DNA of 5,855 nt from an uncultured Desulfobacteraceae bacterium (GCA_937982505.1 CALJLV010000234.1:1-5855); one strand, 5' to 3'; positions 1-5,787 are shown, numbered from the stretch's first letter. The notes: generated by a model from the letters alone, not told the origin. Numbers and translations: made by a program.

Positions 1-46
1 AGATTGACTGACGTGACTGGAGTTCAGACGTGTGCTCTTCCGATCT
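1..46. other. Untrimmed Illumina TruSeq-type adapter with 8-base index
   Basis: Positions 13-46 match the standard Illumina index-side adapter, running from GTGACTGGAGTTC to GCTCTTCCGATCT. Positions 1-4 (AGAT) match the end of the P7 flow-cell sequence, and the eight bases between (5-12, TGACTGAC) sit exactly where the sample index belongs. This is synthetic library DNA joined to the contig end, not genome. Biological sequence starts at about position 47. The plus-strand translation gives VTGVQTCALPI and the minus-strand translation gives DRKSTRLNSSH, both familiar adapter-derived peptides in contaminated protein sets. Confidence 0.97.
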
Positions 47-585
47 TGAATCGACAGGACGCAGGGCAGGTCGATTTCGCTGATCTCCTGGTTGCCTCCC
101 TCGATCTCGCGGCCGATCTTGAGCTTGCCGTCTCCGGCGGTCTCGATCCTGTTCACCAGCGAGGCGTAGGGATAGTCGAGCATGGCGGCCAGCATCCCGC
201 CCACCTGGGCCGCGCCGTCGTCGGCCTGGGCTCCGGTGAGAATCAGGTCGTAGCTGCCCTTTTGCACGGCGGCCTTGAGCACGGCGGCGACGCCGCGTCC
301 GTCGGCAGCGGTGAAGGCTTCGTCGCTGAGCAGCAGGCCGTTGTTGGCCCCCATGGCCATCTCGCGGCGCAGCACCTCTTCGGAATCCGCGTCGCCCACG
401 GTGACCACGGTCACGCTGCCGCCGACCCGGTCCACGATCTGGATCGCCTCTTCCACGGCGTAATTGTCCCATTCGTTGACCGAATAAACCAGATCGTCTC
501 TTTCGATGTCGTTGCCCGCCTTGTTGAGTTCGATCTCGTTTTCCGAGGTGTCGGGAACTCGTTTGACGCAAACCAGAATTTCCAT
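47..585 (-). CDS. etfB: Electron transfer flavoprotein subunit beta (EtfB), 3' end missing
   Basis: EtfB pairs with EtfA to form the soluble FAD/AMP-binding carrier that takes electrons from acyl-CoA dehydrogenases. The product starts MEILVCVKRVPDT, the usual EtfB N-terminus, and continues with VNEWDNYAVEEAI (about 36-48), the nucleotide-fold segment GSVTVVTVGDAD (56-67), LILTGAQADDGAAQVGGMLA (114-133) and GREIEGGNQEISEIDLPCVLSI (158-179). This is the order seen across the family. The start ATG has a GGGAGGAG ribosome-binding site four bases upstream. Only about 179 of roughly 260 residues are present because the contig ends; the expected TGINEPRY-like segment and C-terminal arm are absent. 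Reading continues in frame into the adapter with no stop, so an automatic caller would append an artificial tail. It lies 70 bases after the FeS oxidoreductase gene, probably in one operon; etfA would be expected next, outside the window. Confidence 0.95.
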
Positions 586-614
586 GATTCTCCTCCCGCA
601 CAAGTTGGTGTGGT

Positions 615-639
615 CCCGGCATCCGGGTCGGACGCCGGG
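615..639 (-). other. Intercistronic hairpin between FeS oxidoreductase gene and etfB
   Basis: Read on the minus strand, CCCGGCGTCC and GGATGCCGGG form a 10-bp stem around a 5-base loop (GACCC), with one G-U pair. On the plus strand the same position is an A-C mismatch, so the perfect stem exists only in the sense transcript. It lies 17 bases past the oxidoreductase stop and 30 bases before the etfB start. No U-tract follows, so it is not a canonical terminator. It could be an RNA-processing or stability element that sets the EtfB to oxidoreductase ratio; that role is inference. Confidence 0.55.
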
Positions 640-655
640 CTAAAATCCGTCTCGA

Positions 656-2734
656 TCAGCGCACGGCATGCTGGTCCACCAGCTCGGCCAGATCGATGGC
701 TTCCATCTGGCCTTCCAGGCCGGCCACCTTGATGGCGTCCTCGATGTTGACCAGGCAGAAGGGGCAGGCCGTGACGATGACGTTGGCCCCGGCCTCGGCC
801 GCCATCTTGACCCGCAGCACGCCCATGCGCTGCTCCTCCTCGGGTTCGTAAAAGAGCATCAGTCCGCCGCCGCCGCAGCAGAAGCTGCGGTCCCGGCTGC
901 GGGTCATCTCCACCCGGCGCAGACCGGCAATGGCGTCCAGGGCCTGGCGCGGATCCTCGTAAATCCCGTTGTGGCGGCCCAGGTAGCACGGATCGTGGTA
1001 GGTGTAGACCTTGCCCTCGGTCTGAATGGGGGTAAGCTTGAGGCGCCCTTGGCGCACGTGGCGCACGATGGTCTGGCTGATGTGCTCGACCGGGGGCAGC
1101 CCGGTGTAGTCCTTGGTCAGGGCGTTGTAGGCGTGGGGATCGGCGGTGACGATGCGGCCGGCCCCGGACTCCTTGATCATCTCCGTGTTGTGGGCCTTGA
1201 GGTCCTGGAAAAGCATCTCCTCGCCGAAGCGGCGCACCTCGTGGCCGCTGTCCTTTTCCTCCTTGCCGAGAATGGCGAAATCGACCCCGGCATCGCGCAG
1301 CACCCGGGCCGTGGCCTGGGCGATCTTCTGCATCCGGTCGTCGAAGGAGGTGATGCTGTCCACGAAATAAAGGGTCTCGGCCGTGTCTCCGGCTTCGACC
1401 AGTTTGACTTCGCAGTCGGCTGCGAAGGCCTTGTCCTTGGCCCAGTCGGCGCGCTTCTTTTCCATCTTGCCCCAGGGATTGCCCCGCTTTTCCAGGGCGC
1501 TCAAGGGCTTCTGCAGACTCTGGGGCACGTTGCCGTCGTCCACCATGCCGCGGCGCAGGTCCACCATCTTGTCGATGTACTCGATGCCCAGAGGGCACTC
1601 CTCCTCGCAGGCCCCGCAGGTGGTGCAGGACCAGATCTCGGCCTCGCTGTAAATGCCGCCGATCAGGGCCGGCGCCTTGGTGAAGGGGGCGCCCACCGGG
1701 TAGACCGGGTAGCTCTTGAAGAGCTGGTCGCGGGCCTTGATGGTGATAAAACGCGGCGACAGCGGGCGGCCCACGGCGTTGGCCGGACAGTTGTCCGAGC
1801 AGCGGCCGCAGTCGGCGCAGCTGTAAAAATCGAGCATGTGCTTCCAGGTGAAATCGTCGATCTGCTTGACCCCGAAGGATTCCAGATCGTCGAGCCGGTC
1901 GTCGGCCACCCCGTGGCGCACCGGCTTGACGTTGCCCTTCTGCAGGCGCATGAAAAAGACGTTGAAAAGGGAGGTGACCACGTGAAAGTGTTTGCCCAGG
2001 GGCAGGAAGCACAGGAAGAAGAAGAAAGTCAGATCGTGCAGATAGTAGGAGAGCAGGTGAAGGCTCTGGAGTTTCTCCACCGGACTGTCGAGCAGCATCT
2101 GCTGAAAAAACCAGGCCACGCTCAGGGGCACGATCAGTTCGGCGTGCAGATTCTGCTGCAGCGCGGCCGCCGCCAGGGTAGCATCGAAAAGCCCCTCGGT
2201 GATCATCAGGGTGGAAATCAGACAGAGCACGAAGACCGCTTCGACGGTGTGGTCCTTACCGTAGCGCGGCGGCACGGCGTAGCGCGCCGGCTTGAAGATC
2301 GCCCGGCGCACCATGGCGATGACCGCCACCGCCAGAACGGCTGTGGCCATGATCTGGCGCAGTACATCGTAGGCCACACCGAGATAACCGCCCAATCCGG
2401 GAAAGACGAACCCGTCCACCATCCCGAGGATCACCATCTGGGACGAGCGGATGGAGAGGGTCAGAAATCCGGCAAAGAGGATGATGTGCAGCACCCCGGC
2501 CAGCATGTAGCGCGGGTGGCGCCACTGGGCCAGCCAGATCTTGAGCACCTGGCGGAGGCGATCCAAAATCCGGTCGAAGCGCCGGTCCGGGGCCGCACGC
2601 ACCAGGGGCGCCAGGCGCAGGGCGATCAAATAGGTGAACACCGCCACGCCGACCACGGGGATGATAAAGGAGAAGATCCAGGTCGGCACGAACCAGAGCC
2701 AGGCCTTGGCAGGCGAAATCAAAGCGGCTTCCAT
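656..2734 (-). CDS. Membrane FeS oxidoreductase, EMO/FadF type (ETF:menaquinone oxidoreductase)
   Basis: The family moves electrons from reduced ETF to membrane menaquinone. The 692-residue product has an N-terminal membrane domain resembling NarI/HdrE cytochrome b (hydrophobic segments near 11-40, 75-95, 123-143, 165-188, 199-215 and 231-245) with histidines that could bind heme (83, 226, 233, 249, 251). Two 4Fe-4S motifs follow, CADCGRCSDNCP (Cys 306, 309, 312, 316) and CTTCGACEEECP (Cys 370, 373, 376, 380), then two CCG (HdrB/HdrD-like) domains. The second CCG domain is intact (Cys 583, CC 619-620, Cys 657 and 660). The first has lost all its cysteines (DS at 459-460, DS at 495-496, DPHA at 532-535). 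I chose the ATG at 2734 because GAAGAGG lies 8 bases upstream; a GTG at 2785 would add 17 residues but has no ribosome-binding site. Length and layout match B. subtilis FadF (about 700 residues). The gene precedes etfB, which supports ETF as electron donor. Confidence 0.9.
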   Translation of the reverse strand: MEAALISPAKAWLWFVPTWIFSFIIPVVGVAVFTYLIALRLAPLVRAAPDRRFDRILDRLRQVLKIWLAQWRHPRYMLAGVLHIILFAGFLTLSIRSSQMVILGMVDGFVFPGLGGYLGVAYDVLRQIMATAVLAVAVIAMVRRAIFKPARYAVPPRYGKDHTVEAVFVLCLISTLMITEGLFDATLAAAALQQNLHAELIVPLSVAWFFQQMLLDSPVEKLQSLHLLSYYLHDLTFFFFLCFLPLGKHFHVVTSLFNVFFMRLQKGNVKPVRHGVADDRLDDLESFGVKQIDDFTWKHMLDFYSCADCGRCSDNCPANAVGRPLSPRFITIKARDQLFKSYPVYPVGAPFTKAPALIGGIYSEAEIWSCTTCGACEEECPLGIEYIDKMVDLRRGMVDDGNVPQSLQKPLSALEKRGNPWGKMEKKRADWAKDKAFAADCEVKLVEAGDTAETLYFVDSITSFDDRMQKIAQATARVLRDAGVDFAILGKEEKDSGHEVRRFGEEMLFQDLKAHNTEMIKESGAGRIVTADPHAYNALTKDYTGLPPVEHISQTIVRHVRQGRLKLTPIQTEGKVYTYHDPCYLGRHNGIYEDPRQALDAIAGLRRVEMTRSRDRSFCCGGGGLMLFYEPEEEQRMGVLRVKMAAEAGANVIVTACPFCLVNIEDAIKVAGLEGQMEAIDLAELVDQHAVR

Positions 2735-2811
2735 CGATGATACCTCTTCGGGGGTTGGCGTGAAGGGATGGCGCCTCGACCACACGGGAACGATGGCGCT
2801 ACCCGAAGACC

Positions 2812-2840
2812 ATAAAAAATGAATGATCGCTCATTGTCAA
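2812..2840 (-). promoter_or_regulatory. Sigma-70-type promoter of the FeS oxidoreductase-etfB unit
   Basis: On the minus strand a perfect -35 TTGACA (2840-2835) is followed, after 17 bases, by a -10-like TTTTAT (2817-2812; 4 of 6 consensus bases). Transcription would begin near 2805, giving a leader of about 70 bases before the ATG at 2734. The TetR-type operator at 2820-2837 overlaps the -35 and fills the spacer, the expected position for a repressor that blocks RNA polymerase. The start site is inferred. Confidence 0.65.
2820..2837. promoter_or_regulatory. FadR-like (TetR) operator upstream of the FeS oxidoreductase gene
   Basis: The plus strand reads TGAATGA-TCGC-TCATTGT: a perfect left arm, a 4-base spacer and a right arm matching 5 of 7 positions of TCATTCA. 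Spacing and arms match the perfect site at the TetR gene (5638-5655). The B. subtilis FadR box has the same arms, TGAATGA and TCATTCA, with a 4-base centre. Its overlap with the promoter -35 and spacer suggests repression by the TetR protein encoded here. Confidence 0.75.
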
Positions 2841-2874
2841 ACGCGGGGGCGGCCTGATCCGCATGCGGCAGCTC

Positions 2875-2904
2875 GCCCAGAGCGGTTCCATATCCGCTCC
2901 GGGC
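2875..2904 (-). other. 11-bp hairpin downstream of the acyl-CoA dehydrogenase gene
   Basis: On the minus strand GCCCGGAGCGG and CCGCTCTGGGC pair over 11 bp, with one G-U, around an 8-base loop. The plus-strand equivalent has an A-C mismatch at that position, so the structure favours leftward RNA. It lies about 200 bases past the acyl-CoA dehydrogenase stop and 35 bases before the next -35 element. No U-run follows. It could mark the 3' end of the TetR-dehydrogenase transcript; this is inference. Confidence 0.45.
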
Positions 2905-2966
2905 AAGCGGGTCAAGCCTTATGTCAGGCATAAAGCGCAGATTGGGGCAATTTTCCCTGCCGATGC

Positions 2967-3086
2967 GCTCCCACCACAGCGGAAGTGCCCCCGTGGGAGC
3001 GTGCTTCGACGCGCTCCGCAGAACGTTTCCAACCGCGATCCGGGATGGCGCGAATGCTCCTTATCGCGGATTCAATCCGCTCCCAC
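2967..3086. repeat. REP-like inverted doublet (REPIN-type) with a third GCTCCCAC copy
   Basis: GTGGGAGC occurs at 2993-3000 on the plus strand and twice in the opposite orientation as GCTCCCAC (2967-2974 and 3079-3086). The right-hand unit, read on the minus strand, is GTGGGAGCGGATTGAATCCGCGA, which has the form of classic REP elements: a GTGGGAGC head, a 7-bp-arm hairpin (3066-3080) and a CGCGA tail. The left unit has its own hairpin (2996-3017, 6 Watson-Crick pairs plus a wobble and one more). CCGCGAT (3033-3039) and ATCGCGG (3063-3069) form a further inverted pair. Two REPs facing each other over about 94 bases is the layout of REPINs, non-autonomous elements mobilised by RAYT transposases. 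It begins 15 bases past the dehydrogenase stop, a typical REP site. No transposase is present in the window. Confidence 0.65.
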
Positions 3087-3101
3087 ATCCCCTCCCGCCG
3101 G

Positions 3102-4916
3102 TTACTTGCCGCCGAAGGCCTCGTCGCTGATTTCCACCGCCGCCTGGCAGGTGTTGCCAATGGCGTCCATTTTGCCCAGGGTCACCGGCAGGAAGAACTG
3201 GACGAAGAACTCGAGCTGCTTGAACTGCCCTTCATAAAAAGCCTGATCCTTCTTCTTGGCCGTTTCCATCTTTTCCGCCGCCACCACGGCCCGCCACAGC
3301 AGCATCCAGGCCATGACCACGTCGCCGCAGACCTCCATGAAGGGATAGGCATGGGCGAAGGCCGCCAAGACCTTGGGGGACATGGCCGAGGCGCCCATGT
3401 GCATCGCCGCCTCACCGAGCTTGTTGACCGCCGCCTCCACCCGAACGGCGGCGTCCTTGAGGGTCTCGACCCCTTTGGCCTTGGCGATGACGGCCTGGAT
3501 CTCGCCGAGCAGGTCCATGATGGGCTTGCCCTTGTTCATCCCCAGCTTGCGGCCCAGCAGATCCATGGCCTGGATCCCGTTGGTCCCCTCGTAAATCATG
3601 GTGATGCGACAGTCGCGCACCAACTGCTCCTGGGGATACTCGCGGATAAACCCGTAACCGCCATAGACCTGCATGCCGAGGTTGCAGACCTCGAAGGCCC
3701 GGTCGGTGACGTATCCCTTGGCGATCGGGGTCAGCAGCTCGATGAGCCCCTGGTATTTGTCCTGGAGGGCCGGGTCCTGGACGATATGCTTGCGGTCCTC
3801 GCAAAGCCCCACGTAGTAGAGCAGACTGCGCATGGCGCTCACCAGGGCCTTCATGGTCAACAGCATGCGCCGCACGTCGGGGTGCTGGATGATGGGCACC
3901 GAGGGGGCGTCCTTGTCCATCATCTGCAGCAGGTTCTTGCCCTGAATCCGCTGGCGGGCGTAGTCGATGGCGTTCATGTACGAGGCCGAGGCGCAGCAGA
4001 AGCCCTGCATTCCCACCAGCAGGCGCGCCTCGTTCATCATCAGGAACATGGCCCGCATCCCCTTGTTCTCCTCGCCCAGCAGCAGTCCGCGGCACTTGCC
4101 CTTGCCGCCCAGGGTCAGCGAACAGGTGGCGTTGCCGTGGATGCCCATCTTCTCTTCGATGCCGGTGCAGACCACATCGTTGAACTCGCCCAGGGAGCCG
4201 TCCGGATTGACCCAGATCTTGGGCACGATGAACAGGGAAATCCCCTTGGTACCCGCCGGCGCGCCCTCGATGCGGGCCAGCACGGGGTGGATGATGTTTT
4301 CCACCAGGTCGTGCTCCCCCGAGGAGATGAAAATCTTGTTGCCGCTGATGGAATAGGTGCCGTCGGCGTTCTTCACCGCCGTGGTTTCCAGGGCTCCCAC
4401 GTCCGAGCCGGCCCCGGGTTCGGTGAGCAGCATGGTGCCGGTCCATTTGCCGGTGAACATGTTCTTGAGAAACAGCTGCTTCTGTTCGTCGGTGCCGAAA
4501 GCCTCCACCAGCTTGCCGGCCCCGTGGGTCAGGCCCGGATACATCATGAAGGCATAATTGGCCCCGTTGAAATAGTCGGCGCAGGCCATGGCCACGGTGC
4601 GCGGCATGCCTTGACCACCCCACTGGGGATCCTCGCTCATGGCCAGCCATTCGCCCTCGCAGAACAGATCGTAGAGCCGGTAAAAGGCCTCGGGCACCGT
4701 CACCTTGCCGTTTTCCAGGGTGCAGCCTTCCTCGTCGGCGATCTTCTGGGTGGGCAGGATCTCCTTGATGGCCAGGTTGCGCGCCTCGGAAACGATCAGA
4801 TCGATGGTCTTTTTGGAAAATTCCGCGAACTTTTCATGCTGGCTGAGCGTTTCGACGTCCAGTTGCTCGTGGAGCACGAAGTCCACATCCCTGCGGTCCG
4901 CAATCGGTTGTGCCAT
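3102..4916 (-). CDS. Acyl-CoA dehydrogenase, ~600-residue FadE5/DmdC-like class
   Basis: This FAD enzyme introduces a C2-C3 double bond into an acyl-CoA and passes the electrons to ETF. The 604 residues show the long-class layout: N-terminal extension DVDFVLHEQLDVETL (10-24, AcylCoA_DH_N type), the central FAD-binding region with LTEPGAGSDVGALETTA (164-180) and GNKIFISSGEHDL (192-204), the helical C-domain with QVYGGYGFIREYPQEQLVRDCR (416-437), then IYEGTNGIQAMDLLGRKL (441-458), and an extra C-terminal domain to 604. Glu443 in YEGTNGIQ is the expected catalytic base. The start ATG has AGAAAGG about 8 bases upstream. It begins 45 bases after the TetR stop, so the two are probably co-transcribed. 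The substrate cannot be read from sequence: relatives act on straight-chain, branched, aromatic or methylthio-propionyl CoAs. Linkage with ETF and EMO supports a catabolic role feeding menaquinone. Confidence 0.93.
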   Translation of the reverse strand: MAQPIADRRDVDFVLHEQLDVETLSQHEKFAEFSKKTIDLIVSEARNLAIKEILPTQKIADEEGCTLENGKVTVPEAFYRLYDLFCEGEWLAMSEDPQWGGQGMPRTVAMACADYFNGANYAFMMYPGLTHGAGKLVEAFGTDEQKQLFLKNMFTGKWTGTMLLTEPGAGSDVGALETTAVKNADGTYSISGNKIFISSGEHDLVENIIHPVLARIEGAPAGTKGISLFIVPKIWVNPDGSLGEFNDVVCTGIEEKMGIHGNATCSLTLGGKGKCRGLLLGEENKGMRAMFLMMNEARLLVGMQGFCCASASYMNAIDYARQRIQGKNLLQMMDKDAPSVPIIQHPDVRRMLLTMKALVSAMRSLLYYVGLCEDRKHIVQDPALQDKYQGLIELLTPIAKGYVTDRAFEVCNLGMQVYGGYGFIREYPQEQLVRDCRITMIYEGTNGIQAMDLLGRKLGMNKGKPIMDLLGEIQAVIAKAKGVETLKDAAVRVEAAVNKLGEAAMHMGASAMSPKVLAAFAHAYPFMEVCGDVVMAWMLLWRAVVAAEKMETAKKKDQAFYEGQFKQLEFFVQFFLPVTLGKMDAIGNTCQAAVEISDEAFGGK

Positions 4917-4961
4917 GGGTTTTACCTTTCTTTAGGGTTTTTAAGATATCAAGTGGTTAAG

Positions 4962-5648
4962 TTAATCCCCTGGCTTCGGCTCGGTCCCCTCGGGGACCGC
5001 GGCGGTGGGGCCGGCCCCGATCCCCCGCATGAACAAATCCACCAGTGGATCGGCCATGGTGGTCAGATCGTAGCGGCCGCCGGCGTGGAGCCAGGTGTTG
5101 ATCACCTCGTCCACCGCTCCCAGGATGAAGCGTTTGACCAGGCCCAGGTAGAGATCCTTGCGCAGAACCCCCTCTTGCTGGCCCAGTTCCACGATCTCGG
5201 AAACGATGTCCAGGTACATCTTGGCCATCTCCTTGATCTGGGGCTCGGCAACCCGCTGAAACTGGTGGGTCCAGGCCTGGTAGACCGCCGCCATGTGGAT
5301 ATCGCCCTGAAAAGCTTCGAGCTGGTGATGAATCAAGGCGTGCAGCTTGGCTTCGGCGCCTTCGGCCTGGCGCACCGCTTCGCGGAAATGGTCGAACACG
5401 TGGCGCGTCCGGGAGTTGAAAAAATGAACCAGGATGTCATCTTTATTCTTGAAGTACAGATAGATGGTACCATCGGCGACCCCGGCCTGGCGGGCGATCT
5501 GGGAGATCGTGGACTGGTGGAACCCTCTCTCGGCAAAGACCTTGATGGCCGCTTCCAGAATGCGGTCGTACTTCTCGTGGTTGCGCGGCTTGTTGGCGAT
5601 GACGCACCTCCCGTTGCCGTGAGAGGCAACTCGATTATGAATGAGCAT
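4962..5648 (-). CDS. TetR-family transcriptional regulator, FadR (Bacillus)-like
   Basis: This is a probable acyl-CoA-responsive repressor of the surrounding genes. The TetR DNA-binding domain runs from about residue 28 to 75, with the helix-turn-helix in FHQSTISQIARQAGVADG followed by TIYLYFKNKDDIL. That stretch closely resembles B. subtilis FadR, a fatty-acid-degradation repressor released by long-chain acyl-CoA. The remaining ~150 residues form the variable ligand/dimer domain (AVDEVINTWLHAGGRYDL near its end). The listed ATG at 5648 is the only conventional in-frame start; a stop codon directly precedes it. That ATG lies inside the operator and has no ribosome-binding site. A strong GGGAGGTG at 5612-5605 points instead to an in-frame ATC at 5600, which would give a 212-residue protein starting (M)ANKPRNHEKYDRILEAA, a more typical TetR N-terminus. 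The gene is followed after 45 bases by the acyl-CoA dehydrogenase and is probably autoregulated. The ligand is not shown by the sequence. Confidence 0.88.
   Translation of the reverse strand: MLIHNRVASHGNGRCVIANKPRNHEKYDRILEAAIKVFAERGFHQSTISQIARQAGVADGTIYLYFKNKDDILVHFFNSRTRHVFDHFREAVRQAEGAEAKLHALIHHQLEAFQGDIHMAAVYQAWTHQFQRVAEPQIKEMAKMYLDIVSEIVELGQQEGVLRKDLYLGLVKRFILGAVDEVINTWLHAGGRYDLTTMADPLVDLFMRGIGAGPTAAVPEGTEPKPGD
5605..5612 (-). promoter_or_regulatory. Strong Shine-Dalgarno inside the called TetR N-terminus
   Basis: The minus strand reads GGGAGGTG here, with six bases (TGCGTC) between the GGAGG core and an in-frame ATC at 5600-5598. No ATG, GTG or TTG lies in frame at that distance. Either ATC is used as a rare start, the base is an ATG lost by mutation or sequencing error, or the motif is coincidental. 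This decides the start of the TetR gene. Confidence 0.6.
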
Positions 5649-5662
5649 TCATTCATTAGCAG
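5634..5662 (-). promoter_or_regulatory. Candidate promoter of the TetR-acyl-CoA dehydrogenase unit
   Basis: On the minus strand CATAAT (5639-5634, 5 of 6 to TATAAT) lies 17 bases from a weak -35-like CTGCTA (5662-5657). The operator at 5638-5655 would fill the spacer. Transcription would begin near 5627, downstream of the ATG at 5648, which would favour the ATC start at 5600. An alternative is the perfect TTGACA at 5681-5676 with a poor -10 (TAATGA, 5658-5653), giving a start near the ATG itself. Confidence 0.45.
5638..5655. promoter_or_regulatory. Perfect FadR-like (TetR) operator at the regulator's own promoter
   Basis: The site reads TGAATGA-GCAT-TCATTCA: a perfect 7-bp inverted repeat around four bases. 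The arms are identical to those of the Bacillus FadR box. It lies directly at the 5' end of the TetR gene and even contains its only in-frame ATG, which points to autorepression. A second, slightly degenerate copy is at 2820-2837. Confidence 0.85.
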
Positions 5663-5678
5663 CCCCGAATACCCTTGT

Positions 5679-5701
5679 CAAGGTCCAAGACCTTGTTTTT
5701 T
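5679..5701 (+). terminator. Intrinsic terminator on the plus strand
   Basis: CAAGGTC (5679-5685) and GACCTTG (5689-5695) form a perfect 7-bp stem with a CAA loop, followed at once by six T residues (5696-5701). This is a textbook rho-independent terminator for rightward transcription. No rightward gene precedes it in the window, so it would stop antisense transcripts leaving the TetR region. The opposite strand has an A-run upstream and no U-tract, so it is not bidirectional. Confidence 0.7.
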
Positions 5702-5773
5702 CCATGCAGTTCGGAGAAGGCTTCAGGCAACCTCAACTACTTAAAATCATAAATGATAATAAAAAGACGGGAG

Positions 5774-5787
5774 GTTTTTCGAAAAAC
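5774..5787. repeat. 14-bp perfect palindrome in the right-hand intergenic region
   Basis: GTTTTTCGAAAAAC is fully self-complementary. It directly follows a GGGAGG motif (5769-5774, sharing one base) and precedes an ATG (5799) open to the window end. It could be an operator or a small RNA hairpin. The rest of 5702-5855 shows an AT-rich patch (5741-5765) with a -10-like TGATAAT (5754-5760) on the plus strand, and no other recognisable feature. Confidence 0.4.

Noticed and set aside
4..732. 242-codon plus-strand frame starting at the contig end
   Set aside because: Its start codon and first residues are encoded by adapter, and the rest is antisense to etfB.
668..2740. 690-codon open frame on the plus strand
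   Set aside because: It is exactly antisense to the FeS oxidoreductase. Its translation is rich in G, H, A, L and Q with no family motif; GC-rich codon use on the coding strand removes stops from this frame.
2735..2785. GTG start at 2785 for the FeS oxidoreductase, adding 17 residues
   Set aside because: There is no ribosome-binding site before it, and the extension (WSRRHPFTPTPEEVSS) covers the Shine-Dalgarno of the better ATG at 2734.
2893..2920. Promoter-like TTGACC and TATGGA on the minus strand, 17 bases apart
   Set aside because: The -10 matches only three of six positions and lies in the arm and loop of the hairpin at 2875-2904; the TTGACA promoter at 2812-2840 is far better.
2924..3160. 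Small minus-strand frame of 78 codons in the intergenic region
   Set aside because: It is made of REP-like repeat sequence and the dehydrogenase 3' end, with no ribosome-binding site.
2985..5744. 919-codon open frame on the plus strand across the dehydrogenase and TetR genes
   Set aside because: It crosses two well-supported minus-strand genes, the operator and the terminator, and its composition is that of an antisense shadow.
5744..5762. Fur-box-like AT-rich sequence (ATCATAAATGATAAT)
   Set aside because: It matches Fur repeats only in part, and no iron-related gene is visible; it is equally explained by an AT-rich promoter region.
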